Shown: piece by piece, positions 6,958 to 13,878 of the stretch
Layout of the letters: each line of letters opens with the position of its first letter
How positions within the stretch are numbered: the stretch's first letter is position 1
Origin: an uncultured Clostridia bacterium
GTDB taxonomy: Bacteria; Bacillota_A; Clostridia; Oscillospirales; Oscillospiraceae
DNA length: 15,908 bases
Direction of reading: 5' to 3'
Assembly (NCBI GenBank): GCA_946059285.1
Contig: CAMGMW010000006.1
Span: 1-15,908, forward strand
Made by a program: the position numbers and the translations under genes
Notes under the pieces: generated by a model
Seen by the model: only the letters and a program-made list of their open reading frames with translations
Told to the model about the DNA's origin: nothing
Databases searched by the model: none

Positions 6958-8706
6958 ATGCAAAAGCTGATCGATCAACTGTCCCAATGCGTCGCCGCGG
7001 CGTTTGAAGCCGCCGGCTACGATCCCGCCGCCGGAAAGGTTACGCTCTCAAACCGCCCCGATCTGTGCGAATTTCAATGCAACGGCGCCATTGCCTCGGC
7101 AAAGGCGTATCATAAAGCGCCCATCCTGATCGCGAACGACGTGGCGGCTCAGCTTCAGGGCAGTCCCGTCTTTCTCTCCGCAGAGGCGGTGGCGCCCGGC
7201 TTTATCAACCTGAAAGTCAGGGAGGACTTCCTTGCCAACCATCTGGAGCAGATGCGCCAGGGCAGCCGCCTCGGCGTCACCGGAGAAGCCTCGCACCGCA
7301 CGGTGGTGTTGGACTACGGCGGACCCAACGTGGCAAAGCCGCTGCACATCGGTCATCTGCGCTCGGCCATCATCGGTGAATCCATCAAGCGCATCTACCG
7401 CTATTTCGGCGACACCGTCATCGGTGATATCCATCTGGGCGACTGGGGTCTGCAGATGGGTCTGATCATCGCGGAACTGCGGGTGCGGCAGCCCGACCTG
7501 GTCTATTTTGATGAGCACTATACCGGAGACTATCCCGCGGAGGCGCCCTTCACCATCTCCGAACTGGAGGAAATCTACCCCTTTGCCAGCGGCAAGTCCA
7601 AGACCGACGCGGCTTTCGCGGAGCAGGCGCACGCGGCGACCTTCGAGCTGCAAAACGGCAGACGCGGCTACCGCGCACTGTGGGAACATATCCTGCGTAT
7701 CTCCGTGGAGGATCTGCGGCGCAACTATGAGAACCTGAACGTCAGCTTCGACGTCTGGAAGGGCGAAAGCGACGCGCAGCCCTATATCGCCCCCATGCTG
7801 GAGCGGCTGAAGCCATATCTGACGGAGAGCGAGGGCGCGTTGGTCATCCCCGTGGCGGAGGAGGGCGACAAAAAGGAGCTGCCCCCGTGCATTCTGGTCA
7901 AGACGGATGGCGCGGCGCTTTATGCGACGACGGATCTCGCCACGATCGTCCAGCGGATCGAAGACTATCATCCCGACAAGCTGCTGTATTTGACGGACAA
8001 GCGGCAGGGTCTGCATTTTGAGCAGGTATTTCGCGTCGCACGGAAATGCGGCATCGTCCCGCCGGAGACGGAGCTGCAGCACATCGGCTTCGGCACGATG
8101 AACGGCAGGGACGGGAAGCCCTTCAAGACCCGCGACGGCGGCGTGATGCGGCTGGAAACGCTGATCGCGGACATCACCGACTATGTGGAGCAGCGGATTC
8201 TGGAAAATCAGACCGTGCAGGGGGAGGAAGCACACCGGACGGCGAAGCAAATCGCCGTGGCGGCGCTGAAATACGGCGACCTGTCGAATCTTGCCACAAA
8301 GGACTACATTTTCGATCTGGAACGCTTCTCCGCTTTCGAGGGCAATACCGGACCGTACCTGCTGTATACCATCGTGCGGATCAAGTCCATCCTCGCCCGC
8401 TATGGCAGGACGGAGCGAATGACCGTCGCCGCCGCGGACAGCGCAAGCGCAAAGGCGCTGCAGCTCGTTCTTTCGCAGCTGCCCGATCAGCTTCAGCTTG
8501 CCTACCGCGATTCCGCGCCCAATACCGTTTGCGCCTACGCCTATCAGCTCGCCGGCGCGGCAAACAAATTCTACCATGAAACCCGGATCCTGACCGAGCC
8601 GGACGCAGAGAAGCAGCGCGGCTATGTGGCGCTGGCGGCGCTGGCAAAGCGGGCGCTGGAGGAGTGCATTGATTTGCTCGGTTTTGAGGCGCCCGACCGG
8701 ATGTAA
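6958..8706 (+). CDS. argS: Arginyl-tRNA synthetase
   Basis: This cytoplasmic class I synthetase attaches arginine to tRNA-Arg. The protein has 582 aa, near the normal length. It starts with the N-terminal tRNA-recognition domain (about residues 1-90). The catalytic domain carries GGPNVAKPLHIGHLRS with the HIGH motif at 130-133. The second signature region MNGRDGKPFKTRDGG begins at Met381; it replaces a canonical KMSKS, as is usual in many ArgRS. The C-terminal DALR anticodon-binding domain runs from about 450 to the end, LLGFEAPDRM. AAGGAG at 6943-6948 lies 9 bases before the ATG. It is monocistronic: its own promoter lies upstream and a strong terminator follows at 8834. Confidence 0.97.
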   Translation: MQKLIDQLSQCVAAAFEAAGYDPAAGKVTLSNRPDLCEFQCNGAIASAKAYHKAPILIANDVAAQLQGSPVFLSAEAVAPGFINLKVREDFLANHLEQMRQGSRLGVTGEASHRTVVLDYGGPNVAKPLHIGHLRSAIIGESIKRIYRYFGDTVIGDIHLGDWGLQMGLIIAELRVRQPDLVYFDEHYTGDYPAEAPFTISELEEIYPFASGKSKTDAAFAEQAHAATFELQNGRRGYRALWEHILRISVEDLRRNYENLNVSFDVWKGESDAQPYIAPMLERLKPYLTESEGALVIPVAEEGDKKELPPCILVKTDGAALYATTDLATIVQRIEDYHPDKLLYLTDKRQGLHFEQVFRVARKCGIVPPETELQHIGFGTMNGRDGKPFKTRDGGVMRLETLIADITDYVEQRILENQTVQGEEAHRTAKQIAVAALKYGDLSNLATKDYIFDLERFSAFEGNTGPYLLYTIVRIKSILARYGRTERMTVAAADSASAKALQLVLSQLPDQLQLAYRDSAPNTVCAYAYQLAGAANKFYHETRILTEPDAEKQRGYVALAALAKRALEECIDLLGFEAPDRM

Positions 8707-8833
8707 TACGACTCCCCGATTCAAATATCGGCAGAAAGGCATCGGAAAGACGCTTTCCGGAACGGCGGGAGCATGGCTTACGGGTCGTGCCGTCGCCGTT
8801 GGAGAACGTCCGATCCCCTTGGAAATTCCATGC

Positions 8834-8862
8834 AAAAGCCCGTCGGTTGACGACGGGCTTTT
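8834..8862 (+). terminator. Terminator after argS
   Basis: A perfect 12-bp stem, AAAAGCCCGTCG (8834-8845) with 8851-8862, loop GTTGA, ending in TTTT. It lies 127 bases after the argS stop. The A's on the left arm mean it could also stop transcription from the other strand. The 287-base gap 8707-8993 holds this terminator and the promoter at 8909-8938, with nothing gene-like between argS and the terminator. Confidence 0.85.
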
Positions 8863-8908
8863 GTGCAGGATGCCGCTTTTTTCGACAGCGAGAAAAATGG
8901 GCTTGACT

Positions 8909-8938
8909 TTGACAGGCAGGTTCTTTAAATTATATAAG
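8909..8938 (+). promoter_or_regulatory. Promoter of the Na+/phosphate cotransporter gene
   Basis: A perfect TTGACA (8909-8914), an 18-base spacer and TATAAG (8933-8938). A second register, TTGACT (8903-8908) with TAAATT (8926-8931), overlaps it. Transcription would start near 8945, giving a leader of about 50 bases. Confidence 0.75.
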
Positions 8939-8993
8939 GGAATAGATCGAATTCCCAAAATACAGATAAAAAATCAAAGGACGGAAGCTTTCC

Positions 8994-10730
8994 ATGGATA
9001 TACTTTTGCTGATCGGCGGTCTGGCATTCTTCCTTTATGGTATGAACGTCATGTCAAGCGGTCTGAGAAAGGTCGCGGGCGGCTCTCTGGAGCGGTCGTT
9101 AAAGAAGATCACCGGAAACCGTTTCATGGCGATGGCGCTTGGTCTCGTGATCACCGTGGCCATCCAGTCCTCCTCCGCCATGACCGTCATGCTGGTGGGT
9201 CTGGTCAATTCCGGCATCATGCAGTTCTCGCAGACCATCGGCGTCATCATGGGCTCAAACATCGGCACCACCGTGACCACCTGGATCACCTCCCTGTCCG
9301 GTGTGGACGGCGAAGGTCTGATCTCGATCCTGAAGCCGGAGAATTTCGCTCCCATCATCGCGCTGATCGGAATCGCCATGGTCATGATGTGCAAAAAGAC
9401 CCGCCGGCAGGATCTGGGCAAGATTTTTGTGGGCTTTTCCGTCTTGATGTACGGCATGGTGATGATGGGCGATTCCGTGAAAGGGCTTGCAGAAACAGGC
9501 AGCTTCCGGAGCATCCTCACCGCCTTTGAGAATCCCCTGCTGGGCGTACTGGTATCCACGGTCTTTACCGGTGTGATCCAAAGCTCCGCCGGCACCATCG
9601 GCATCGTGCAGAACCTTGCCCTGAGCGGAAAGATCACCTACCGCATGGCGATCCCGCTGGTACTCGGCGCCAACATCGGCACCTGCGTGACCGCACTTAT
9701 TTCCAGCGTCGGCGTCAATCGCAACGCACGGAAGGTCTCCGTGGTGCACATCATCATCAAGCTCATCGGCACCGTGGTATGTCTGGTCCTGTTCTACGGC
9801 GCGGATCTGCTCTTCCACTTTGATTTTATGGGCAGCCCCACCAACACCTTCGGCGTGGCCGGCATCCATACCATATTCAACCTGACCAACACTCTGATCC
9901 TGTTCCCCTTCTGGACGCATCTGGTGCGGCTGACCGACTGGCTCATCCGTCCGGCAAAGGGCAGAGAGGACATGGTATTTCTGGACGAGCGTCTGCTGTC
10001 CACCGTTTCGGTTGCTGTTAGCGAGGCAAACAGCATGACCGGCAAAATGGCCGTGCTTGCCCGCAACACACTGTTTTCCTCCCTTGGTCTGTTCCGCAGC
10101 TATGACGAAAAAACAGCCGATGCCATCCTGAAAAACGAGGATGAGCTGGATATGTTCGAGGACAAGCTCGGCACCTTTTTGGTCCGGCTGTCGGAACGCT
10201 CTCTGTCGGAGCACGACTCCCGGCAGGTCTCCAAGCTGCTGCATACCATCGGCGATTTTGAACGTCTGGGCGACCACGCGGTGAATCTGCTGCACTCGGC
10301 GGAGGAAATCCATGATAAAAAGATTTTGTTCTCCGATGATGCAAAGCGGGAGCTGGAGACGTTGACCGATGCGCTGATTGAGATTCTGAACCTGACCATT
10401 GACTCCTTTACCGCGGATAATCTGGAGACAGCACAGCGGGTCGAGCCGCTGGAGCAGGTGATTGACACGCTGATCGCCCGCACGAAGAGCGCCCACATCG
10501 ATCGCCTGCAAGCGGGAAAATGCACCATTCAGACCGGCTTCGTGCTTTCGGATCTGCTGACCAATTTTGAGCGTGTGTCCGACCACTGCTCCAACATCGC
10601 CGTCGCCATGATCGAGACGAGCGCCGGCAGCTTCGGCACGCATCAATATCTCAACGCCGTCAAGGAGACCGGCAGCCACGAGTTTGCCGAGGTGTATCGT
10701 TCCTATGCCGAGAAATATCAGGTGGAATAA
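8994..10730 (+). CDS. Na+/phosphate cotransporter family protein with PhoU-like C-terminus
   Basis: This is a membrane transporter of the NptA/YjbB (PF02690-type) family, expected to move inorganic phosphate with Na+; substrate and direction are not proven by sequence. The protein has 578 aa. It has two inverted-repeat halves, each with a QSS motif: QSSSA at 58-62 followed by GSNIGTTVT, and QSSAG from 196 followed by GANIGTCVT. Hydrophobic segments fill about residues 1-320. From about 340 on the protein is soluble and helical and looks like a PhoU domain (for example LLHTIGDFERLGDHAVNLL and NFERVSDHCSNIA). GGAAG at 8983-8987 (6 bases before the ATG) or AAAGGA at 8976-8981 serves as ribosome binding site. 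It stands alone between a terminator upstream and one downstream. No Pho-box was recognised. Confidence 0.93.
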   Translation: MDILLLIGGLAFFLYGMNVMSSGLRKVAGGSLERSLKKITGNRFMAMALGLVITVAIQSSSAMTVMLVGLVNSGIMQFSQTIGVIMGSNIGTTVTTWITSLSGVDGEGLISILKPENFAPIIALIGIAMVMMCKKTRRQDLGKIFVGFSVLMYGMVMMGDSVKGLAETGSFRSILTAFENPLLGVLVSTVFTGVIQSSAGTIGIVQNLALSGKITYRMAIPLVLGANIGTCVTALISSVGVNRNARKVSVVHIIIKLIGTVVCLVLFYGADLLFHFDFMGSPTNTFGVAGIHTIFNLTNTLILFPFWTHLVRLTDWLIRPAKGREDMVFLDERLLSTVSVAVSEANSMTGKMAVLARNTLFSSLGLFRSYDEKTADAILKNEDELDMFEDKLGTFLVRLSERSLSEHDSRQVSKLLHTIGDFERLGDHAVNLLHSAEEIHDKKILFSDDAKRELETLTDALIEILNLTIDSFTADNLETAQRVEPLEQVIDTLIARTKSAHIDRLQAGKCTIQTGFVLSDLLTNFERVSDHCSNIAVAMIETSAGSFGTHQYLNAVKETGSHEFAEVYRSYAEKYQVE

Positions 10731-10752
10731 GCCGCCCGTACGCAGCGTTTTT

Positions 10753-10790
10753 GACCGAAGGACTCACGTCCTTCGGTCGCTGATTGTTTT
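10753..10790 (+). terminator. Terminator after the phosphate cotransporter gene
   Basis: A perfect 11-bp stem (10753-10763 with 10768-10778), loop TCAC, followed by a loosely T-rich stretch ending in GTTTT. It begins 22 bases after the stop codon. Confidence 0.7.
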
Positions 10791-10838
10791 CCCCGGAGAA
10801 CCGTGCTCCGCGTCGGTCAGGCGCGAAAGAAGCTATGT

Positions 10839-10850
10839 TTTATCGATAAA
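10839..10850. promoter_or_regulatory. Palindrome TTTATCGATAAA upstream of the hydrogenase operon promoter
   Basis: A perfect 12-bp palindrome, followed by a half-site-like TTGATAA, lies 14 bases upstream of the putative -35 at 10865. The position suits an activator or repressor site. It does not match the Rex consensus TTGTTAA-N4-TTAACAA that would be the first guess for a redox-controlled hydrogenase. Confidence 0.35.
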
Positions 10851-10864
10851 TTGATAAGATAGAC

Positions 10865-10893
10865 TTGACTTTTGGGGCTTTGTCTGGTTTAGT
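10865..10893 (+). promoter_or_regulatory. Putative promoter of the hydrogenase operon
   Basis: TTGACT (10865-10870), a 17-base spacer and TTTAGT (10888-10893). The -35 is good and the -10 is weak (4 of 6). It is placed 40 bases before the first gene of the operon. No riboswitch-like leader fits in the remaining distance. Confidence 0.55.
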
Positions 10894-10933
10894 AGAGTAG
10901 GAAAAGCGAGAACGCCCCGAACGGAGGGATCAA

Positions 10934-11461
10934 ATGGGCAAAAAAATCAAATTTCTGACCGAGACGGCGGTCCTGTTGGCACTGCTGGTGGTGCTGCAGG
11001 GCGTAACGCAATCCGTCGGACAGCTTTTAACCGGTTCCTGCGTCAACACGGTGCTTGCGGTGGCAACGCTTGCGGTCAGTCCGTGGAGCGGTGTGGTTCT
11101 CGCTGTTTTATCGCCCTTTGTGGCGTTTCTTTTTGGAATCGGTCCGAAGCTGATTTGGGTCGTTCCGATGATCTGTGTGGGGAATCTGCTGTTCGTCCTC
11201 CTTCTTTGGGCACTGTCCGGCAAGCCGAGATACCCCATTTGGCGGAAGTTCGGCGGCGGCGTCCTTGCGAGCACCGTCAAAGCGGCTGCGCTGTATCTGT
11301 TGGTGGTGCAGCTGCTGTGCCACGTACTGACACTGCCGGAAAAGCAGGTCGCCACATTCAGCGTCATGTTCTCATGGCCCCAGCTCGTCACCGCGCTCAT
11401 CGGCAGTACCCTGGCGCTGCTGCTGGTACCGGTAATACAGAAAGCAAGAAAACAAAATTAA
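10934..11461 (+). CDS. Membrane protein resembling an ECF transporter S component
   Basis: The protein has 175 aa and about six hydrophobic segments (roughly residues 8-30, 36-49, 52-70, 72-94, 104-128, 142-169) with a positively charged start and end. The length, helix number and the P-M-I-C-V-G-N segment near residues 78-84 recall the substrate-binding S subunits of energy-coupling-factor transporters. No A, A' or T subunit lies in this window, so it would have to share an energy module encoded elsewhere. The substrate cannot be told. GGAGG at 10923-10927 precedes the ATG by 6 bases. The stop is 18 bases before hydC with no terminator between, so it is probably the first gene of the hydrogenase operon. 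The family assignment is moderate; a plain small membrane protein is the alternative. Confidence 0.7.
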   Translation: MGKKIKFLTETAVLLALLVVLQGVTQSVGQLLTGSCVNTVLAVATLAVSPWSGVVLAVLSPFVAFLFGIGPKLIWVVPMICVGNLLFVLLLWALSGKPRYPIWRKFGGGVLASTVKAAALYLLVVQLLCHVLTLPEKQVATFSVMFSWPQLVTALIGSTLALLLVPVIQKARKQN

Positions 11462-11479
11462 TAATAAAGAGGAAAGGTG

Positions 11480-11980
11480 ATGGACCGTATGGCGAAAATC
11501 AATGAAGTCGCCGCAAAACGTATCAGTGAGATCTGCGACAGGTACGCAGACGAAAAAACGCCGCTCATGATGATCTTGAGCGACATTCAGCAGGAGTATG
11601 GCTATATTCCGCTGGATGTGCAGGAGATCGTATCGGCAAAAACCGGGATTTCTGTGGCGGAGATTTTCGGCGTAGTAACATTCTACTCCTTCTTCTCCCT
11701 CCAGCCCAAGGGAAAATACATCATCGGCTGCTGCCTGGGCACGGCATGCTATGTCAAGGGCGCGCAGATGATCATTGATAAGTTTTCAGAAATTCTGGGC
11801 ATCCAGCCCGGTGAAACCACGGAGGACGGTCTGTTCACCATCGACGCCCTGCGCTGCATCGGCGCCTGCGGTATTGCTCCCGCGGTCACGATTAACGGCA
11901 AGGTTTATCCGAAAATGACCGTGGATGCGGTTCCGGCGGTCGTAGAGGAATATCGAAAGCTGGGAGGTAAGGAAGCATGA
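11480..11980 (+). CDS. hydC: [FeFe] hydrogenase subunit HydC/HndA, NuoE-like
   Basis: This small subunit, related to the 24-kDa NuoE subunit of complex I, carries one thioredoxin-fold [2Fe-2S] cluster and passes electrons within the trimeric NAD(P)-linked [FeFe] hydrogenase in the cytoplasm. It has 166 aa from 11480. The four ligands are visible: Cys85-x4-Cys90 (CLGTAC) and Cys126-x3-Cys130 (CIGAC). The N-terminal helical part includes LMMILSDIQQEYGYIP and FGVVTFYSFF, typical of the family. Two ATGs are possible: 11480 has GAGGA at 11469-11473, 6 bases away; 11489 (MAKINEV) has GGTGAT 7 bases away. I prefer 11480. Its stop overlaps the hydB start in ATGA, so the two are translationally coupled. 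Confidence 0.93.
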   Translation: MDRMAKINEVAAKRISEICDRYADEKTPLMMILSDIQQEYGYIPLDVQEIVSAKTGISVAEIFGVVTFYSFFSLQPKGKYIIGCCLGTACYVKGAQMIIDKFSEILGIQPGETTEDGLFTIDALRCIGACGIAPAVTINGKVYPKMTVDAVPAVVEEYRKLGGKEA

Positions 11981-13860
11981 TTAGAAATTTTGACGAGCTG
12001 AACGCGAAGATTTGCTCCTGCGCGGAGGCGCTGAAAGGTAAGCTCAGCGGCGCAAATCACAAGCGCGCCATCGTGCTCTGCGGCGGTACCGGCTGCCTGT
12101 CCTCCAATTCCAGCGAGATCAAGGCGCGTTTTGAAGAACTGATCGCGCAGAAGGGTCTGGAAGACAAGGTCACGGTCAATCAGGTCGGCTGCTTTGGCTT
12201 CTGCTCACAAGGACCGTTTGTCAAGATCTATCCGGAGGATACCCTCTACCGTCTCGTGAAGATCGACGATGCCGAGGAGATTATCGACAGGGATATCATC
12301 GGCGGCGAGGTCGTCGAGCGTCTGCTGTATGTTGATCCCGCCACAAAGGAAAAAATTATCAAGCAGGACGACATCAATTTCTATAAGAAGCAGCACCGTA
12401 TCGCGCTGGACGCCTGCGGTGTCATCAACCCGGAGAGCATCGACGAAGCACTGGGCTTCGGCGCGTTCCGCGGGCTGATGCGTGCGCTGCAGATGAAGCC
12501 GCAGGAGGTCATCGACGAGGTTTTGGCGGCAGGTCTCCGCGGACGCGGCGGCGGCGGCTTCCCCACCGGCAGAAAATGGCAGTTCGCCTATAATCAGAAC
12601 AACGACGAGAAGTACGTCATCTGCAACGGCGACGAGGGCGACCCCGGTGCCTTTATGGACCGCTCCATCTTTGAGGGCAATCCCCTTGCCGTCATCGAAG
12701 GCATGATGATCGCGGGCTACGCCATCGGCGCAAAGAACGGCTATTTCTATGTCCGCGCGGAGTATCCCGTTGCCGTGCGCAGACTGCGCATTGCCATTGA
12801 GCAAGCCAGAGCATACGGTCTGTTGGGTGAGAATATTCTGGACACCGACTTCAGTTTTGACGTACATATCCGTCTCGGCGCCGGCGCGTTCGTCTGCGGC
12901 GAGGAAACCGCGCTGCTGAACTCCATCGAGGGAAAGCGCGGCATGCCGCGTCCCCGTCCTCCGTTCCCGGCGGTCAAGGGTCTGTGGGGCAAGCCTTCCA
13001 TCGTGAACAACGTGGAAACGCTGGCATGTGTTCCCTACATTCTGCGCGAGGGCGCGGAGAACTTCGCAAAATACGGCACCGAGAAGTCCAAGGGCACCAA
13101 GGTGTTCGCGCTCGGCGGAAAGATCAACAACGTCGGTCTGGTGGAGATCCCCATGGGCACCACCCTCCGCGAGCTGATCTATGACATCGGCGGCGGCATC
13201 CCCAACGGCAAAAAATTCAAGGCAATCCAGACCGGCGGTCCCTCCGGCGGCTGCCTGACGGAGGAATTCCTCGACGAGCCCATCGATTTTGACACGCTGG
13301 TTGCCAAGGGCTCCATGATGGGCTCCGGCGGCGCAATCGTCATGGACGAAGACAACTGTATGGTAGACGTCGCCCGCTTCTACATGGACTTCATCTGCGA
13401 CGAGTCCTGCGGAAAATGCTCTCCCTGCCGCATCGGCACAAAGCGGATGCTGGAAATCCTCGTCAAAATCACCGAGGGCAACGGTACCATGGACGATCTC
13501 AACGAGCTGGAAGAACTCAGCGGCATCGTCAAGTCCAACTCCCTGTGCGCGCTCGGTCAAACCTCCGCCAACCCCGTTGTTTCCACGCTGACCCATTTCC
13601 GCGACGAGTACATTGCCCACATTGTGGATAAAAAATGTCCGGCAAAGGTCTGCAAAAACCTGATGCAGTACAGCATCGATAAAGATAAGTGCATCGGCTG
13701 CGGTCTGTGCGCCAGAGCATGTCCCGCGGGCGCCATCAGCAAGACCGACTACATCGGTCCCGGCAAGCGGCTTCCCGCAATGCAGATTGATCCGTCCAAG
13801 TGCGTGAAGTGCGGCGCCTGTATGGCATCCTGCCGTCTCAAGGCCATTGAGAAGAAGTAA
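11977..13860 (+). CDS. hydB: [FeFe] hydrogenase subunit HydB/HndC, NuoF-like flavoprotein
   Basis: This is the NAD(P)H-reacting flavoprotein subunit of the trimeric hydrogenase, and in the bifurcating members of the family the likely site where electrons divide. It has 627 aa in three parts. The N-terminal thioredoxin-like [2Fe-2S] domain has Cys35, Cys40, Cys72 and Cys76. The NuoF-like FMN/NADH core includes GRGGGGFPTGRKW from residue 189, and a [4Fe-4S] site at Cys478, Cys481, Cys484 (SCGKCSPCRIGT) and Cys524. The C-terminal 2x[4Fe-4S] ferredoxin domain has Cys572/575/578/582 and Cys609/612/615/619. GGAGG at 11963-11967 sits 9 bases before the ATG. It overlaps hydC by 4 bases and precedes hydA by 18 bases. 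No cluster ligand is missing. A separate HndB-type subunit is absent; the fused N-terminal domain is equivalent to it. Confidence 0.96.
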   Translation: MIRNFDELNAKICSCAEALKGKLSGANHKRAIVLCGGTGCLSSNSSEIKARFEELIAQKGLEDKVTVNQVGCFGFCSQGPFVKIYPEDTLYRLVKIDDAEEIIDRDIIGGEVVERLLYVDPATKEKIIKQDDINFYKKQHRIALDACGVINPESIDEALGFGAFRGLMRALQMKPQEVIDEVLAAGLRGRGGGGFPTGRKWQFAYNQNNDEKYVICNGDEGDPGAFMDRSIFEGNPLAVIEGMMIAGYAIGAKNGYFYVRAEYPVAVRRLRIAIEQARAYGLLGENILDTDFSFDVHIRLGAGAFVCGEETALLNSIEGKRGMPRPRPPFPAVKGLWGKPSIVNNVETLACVPYILREGAENFAKYGTEKSKGTKVFALGGKINNVGLVEIPMGTTLRELIYDIGGGIPNGKKFKAIQTGGPSGGCLTEEFLDEPIDFDTLVAKGSMMGSGGAIVMDEDNCMVDVARFYMDFICDESCGKCSPCRIGTKRMLEILVKITEGNGTMDDLNELEELSGIVKSNSLCALGQTSANPVVSTLTHFRDEYIAHIVDKKCPAKVCKNLMQYSIDKDKCIGCGLCARACPAGAISKTDYIGPGKRLPAMQIDPSKCVKCGACMASCRLKAIEKK

Positions 13861-13878
13861 GGGAGGAGGAGAAAAAAC

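Noticed and set aside
7048..8958. A 636-codon minus-strand frame opposite argS
   Set aside because: It is antisense to an intact ArgRS and has no recognisable motif; the length is explained by GC-rich codon use.
9255..10679. A 474-codon minus-strand frame opposite the phosphate cotransporter gene
   Set aside because: It is rich in His, Gly, Gln and Ala from reverse reading of a membrane protein gene. No family is recognisable and the plus-strand gene is convincing.
10894..10933. A riboswitch in front of the ECF-S-like gene
   Set aside because: The leader after the predicted promoter is about 35 bases and shows no aptamer-like structure.
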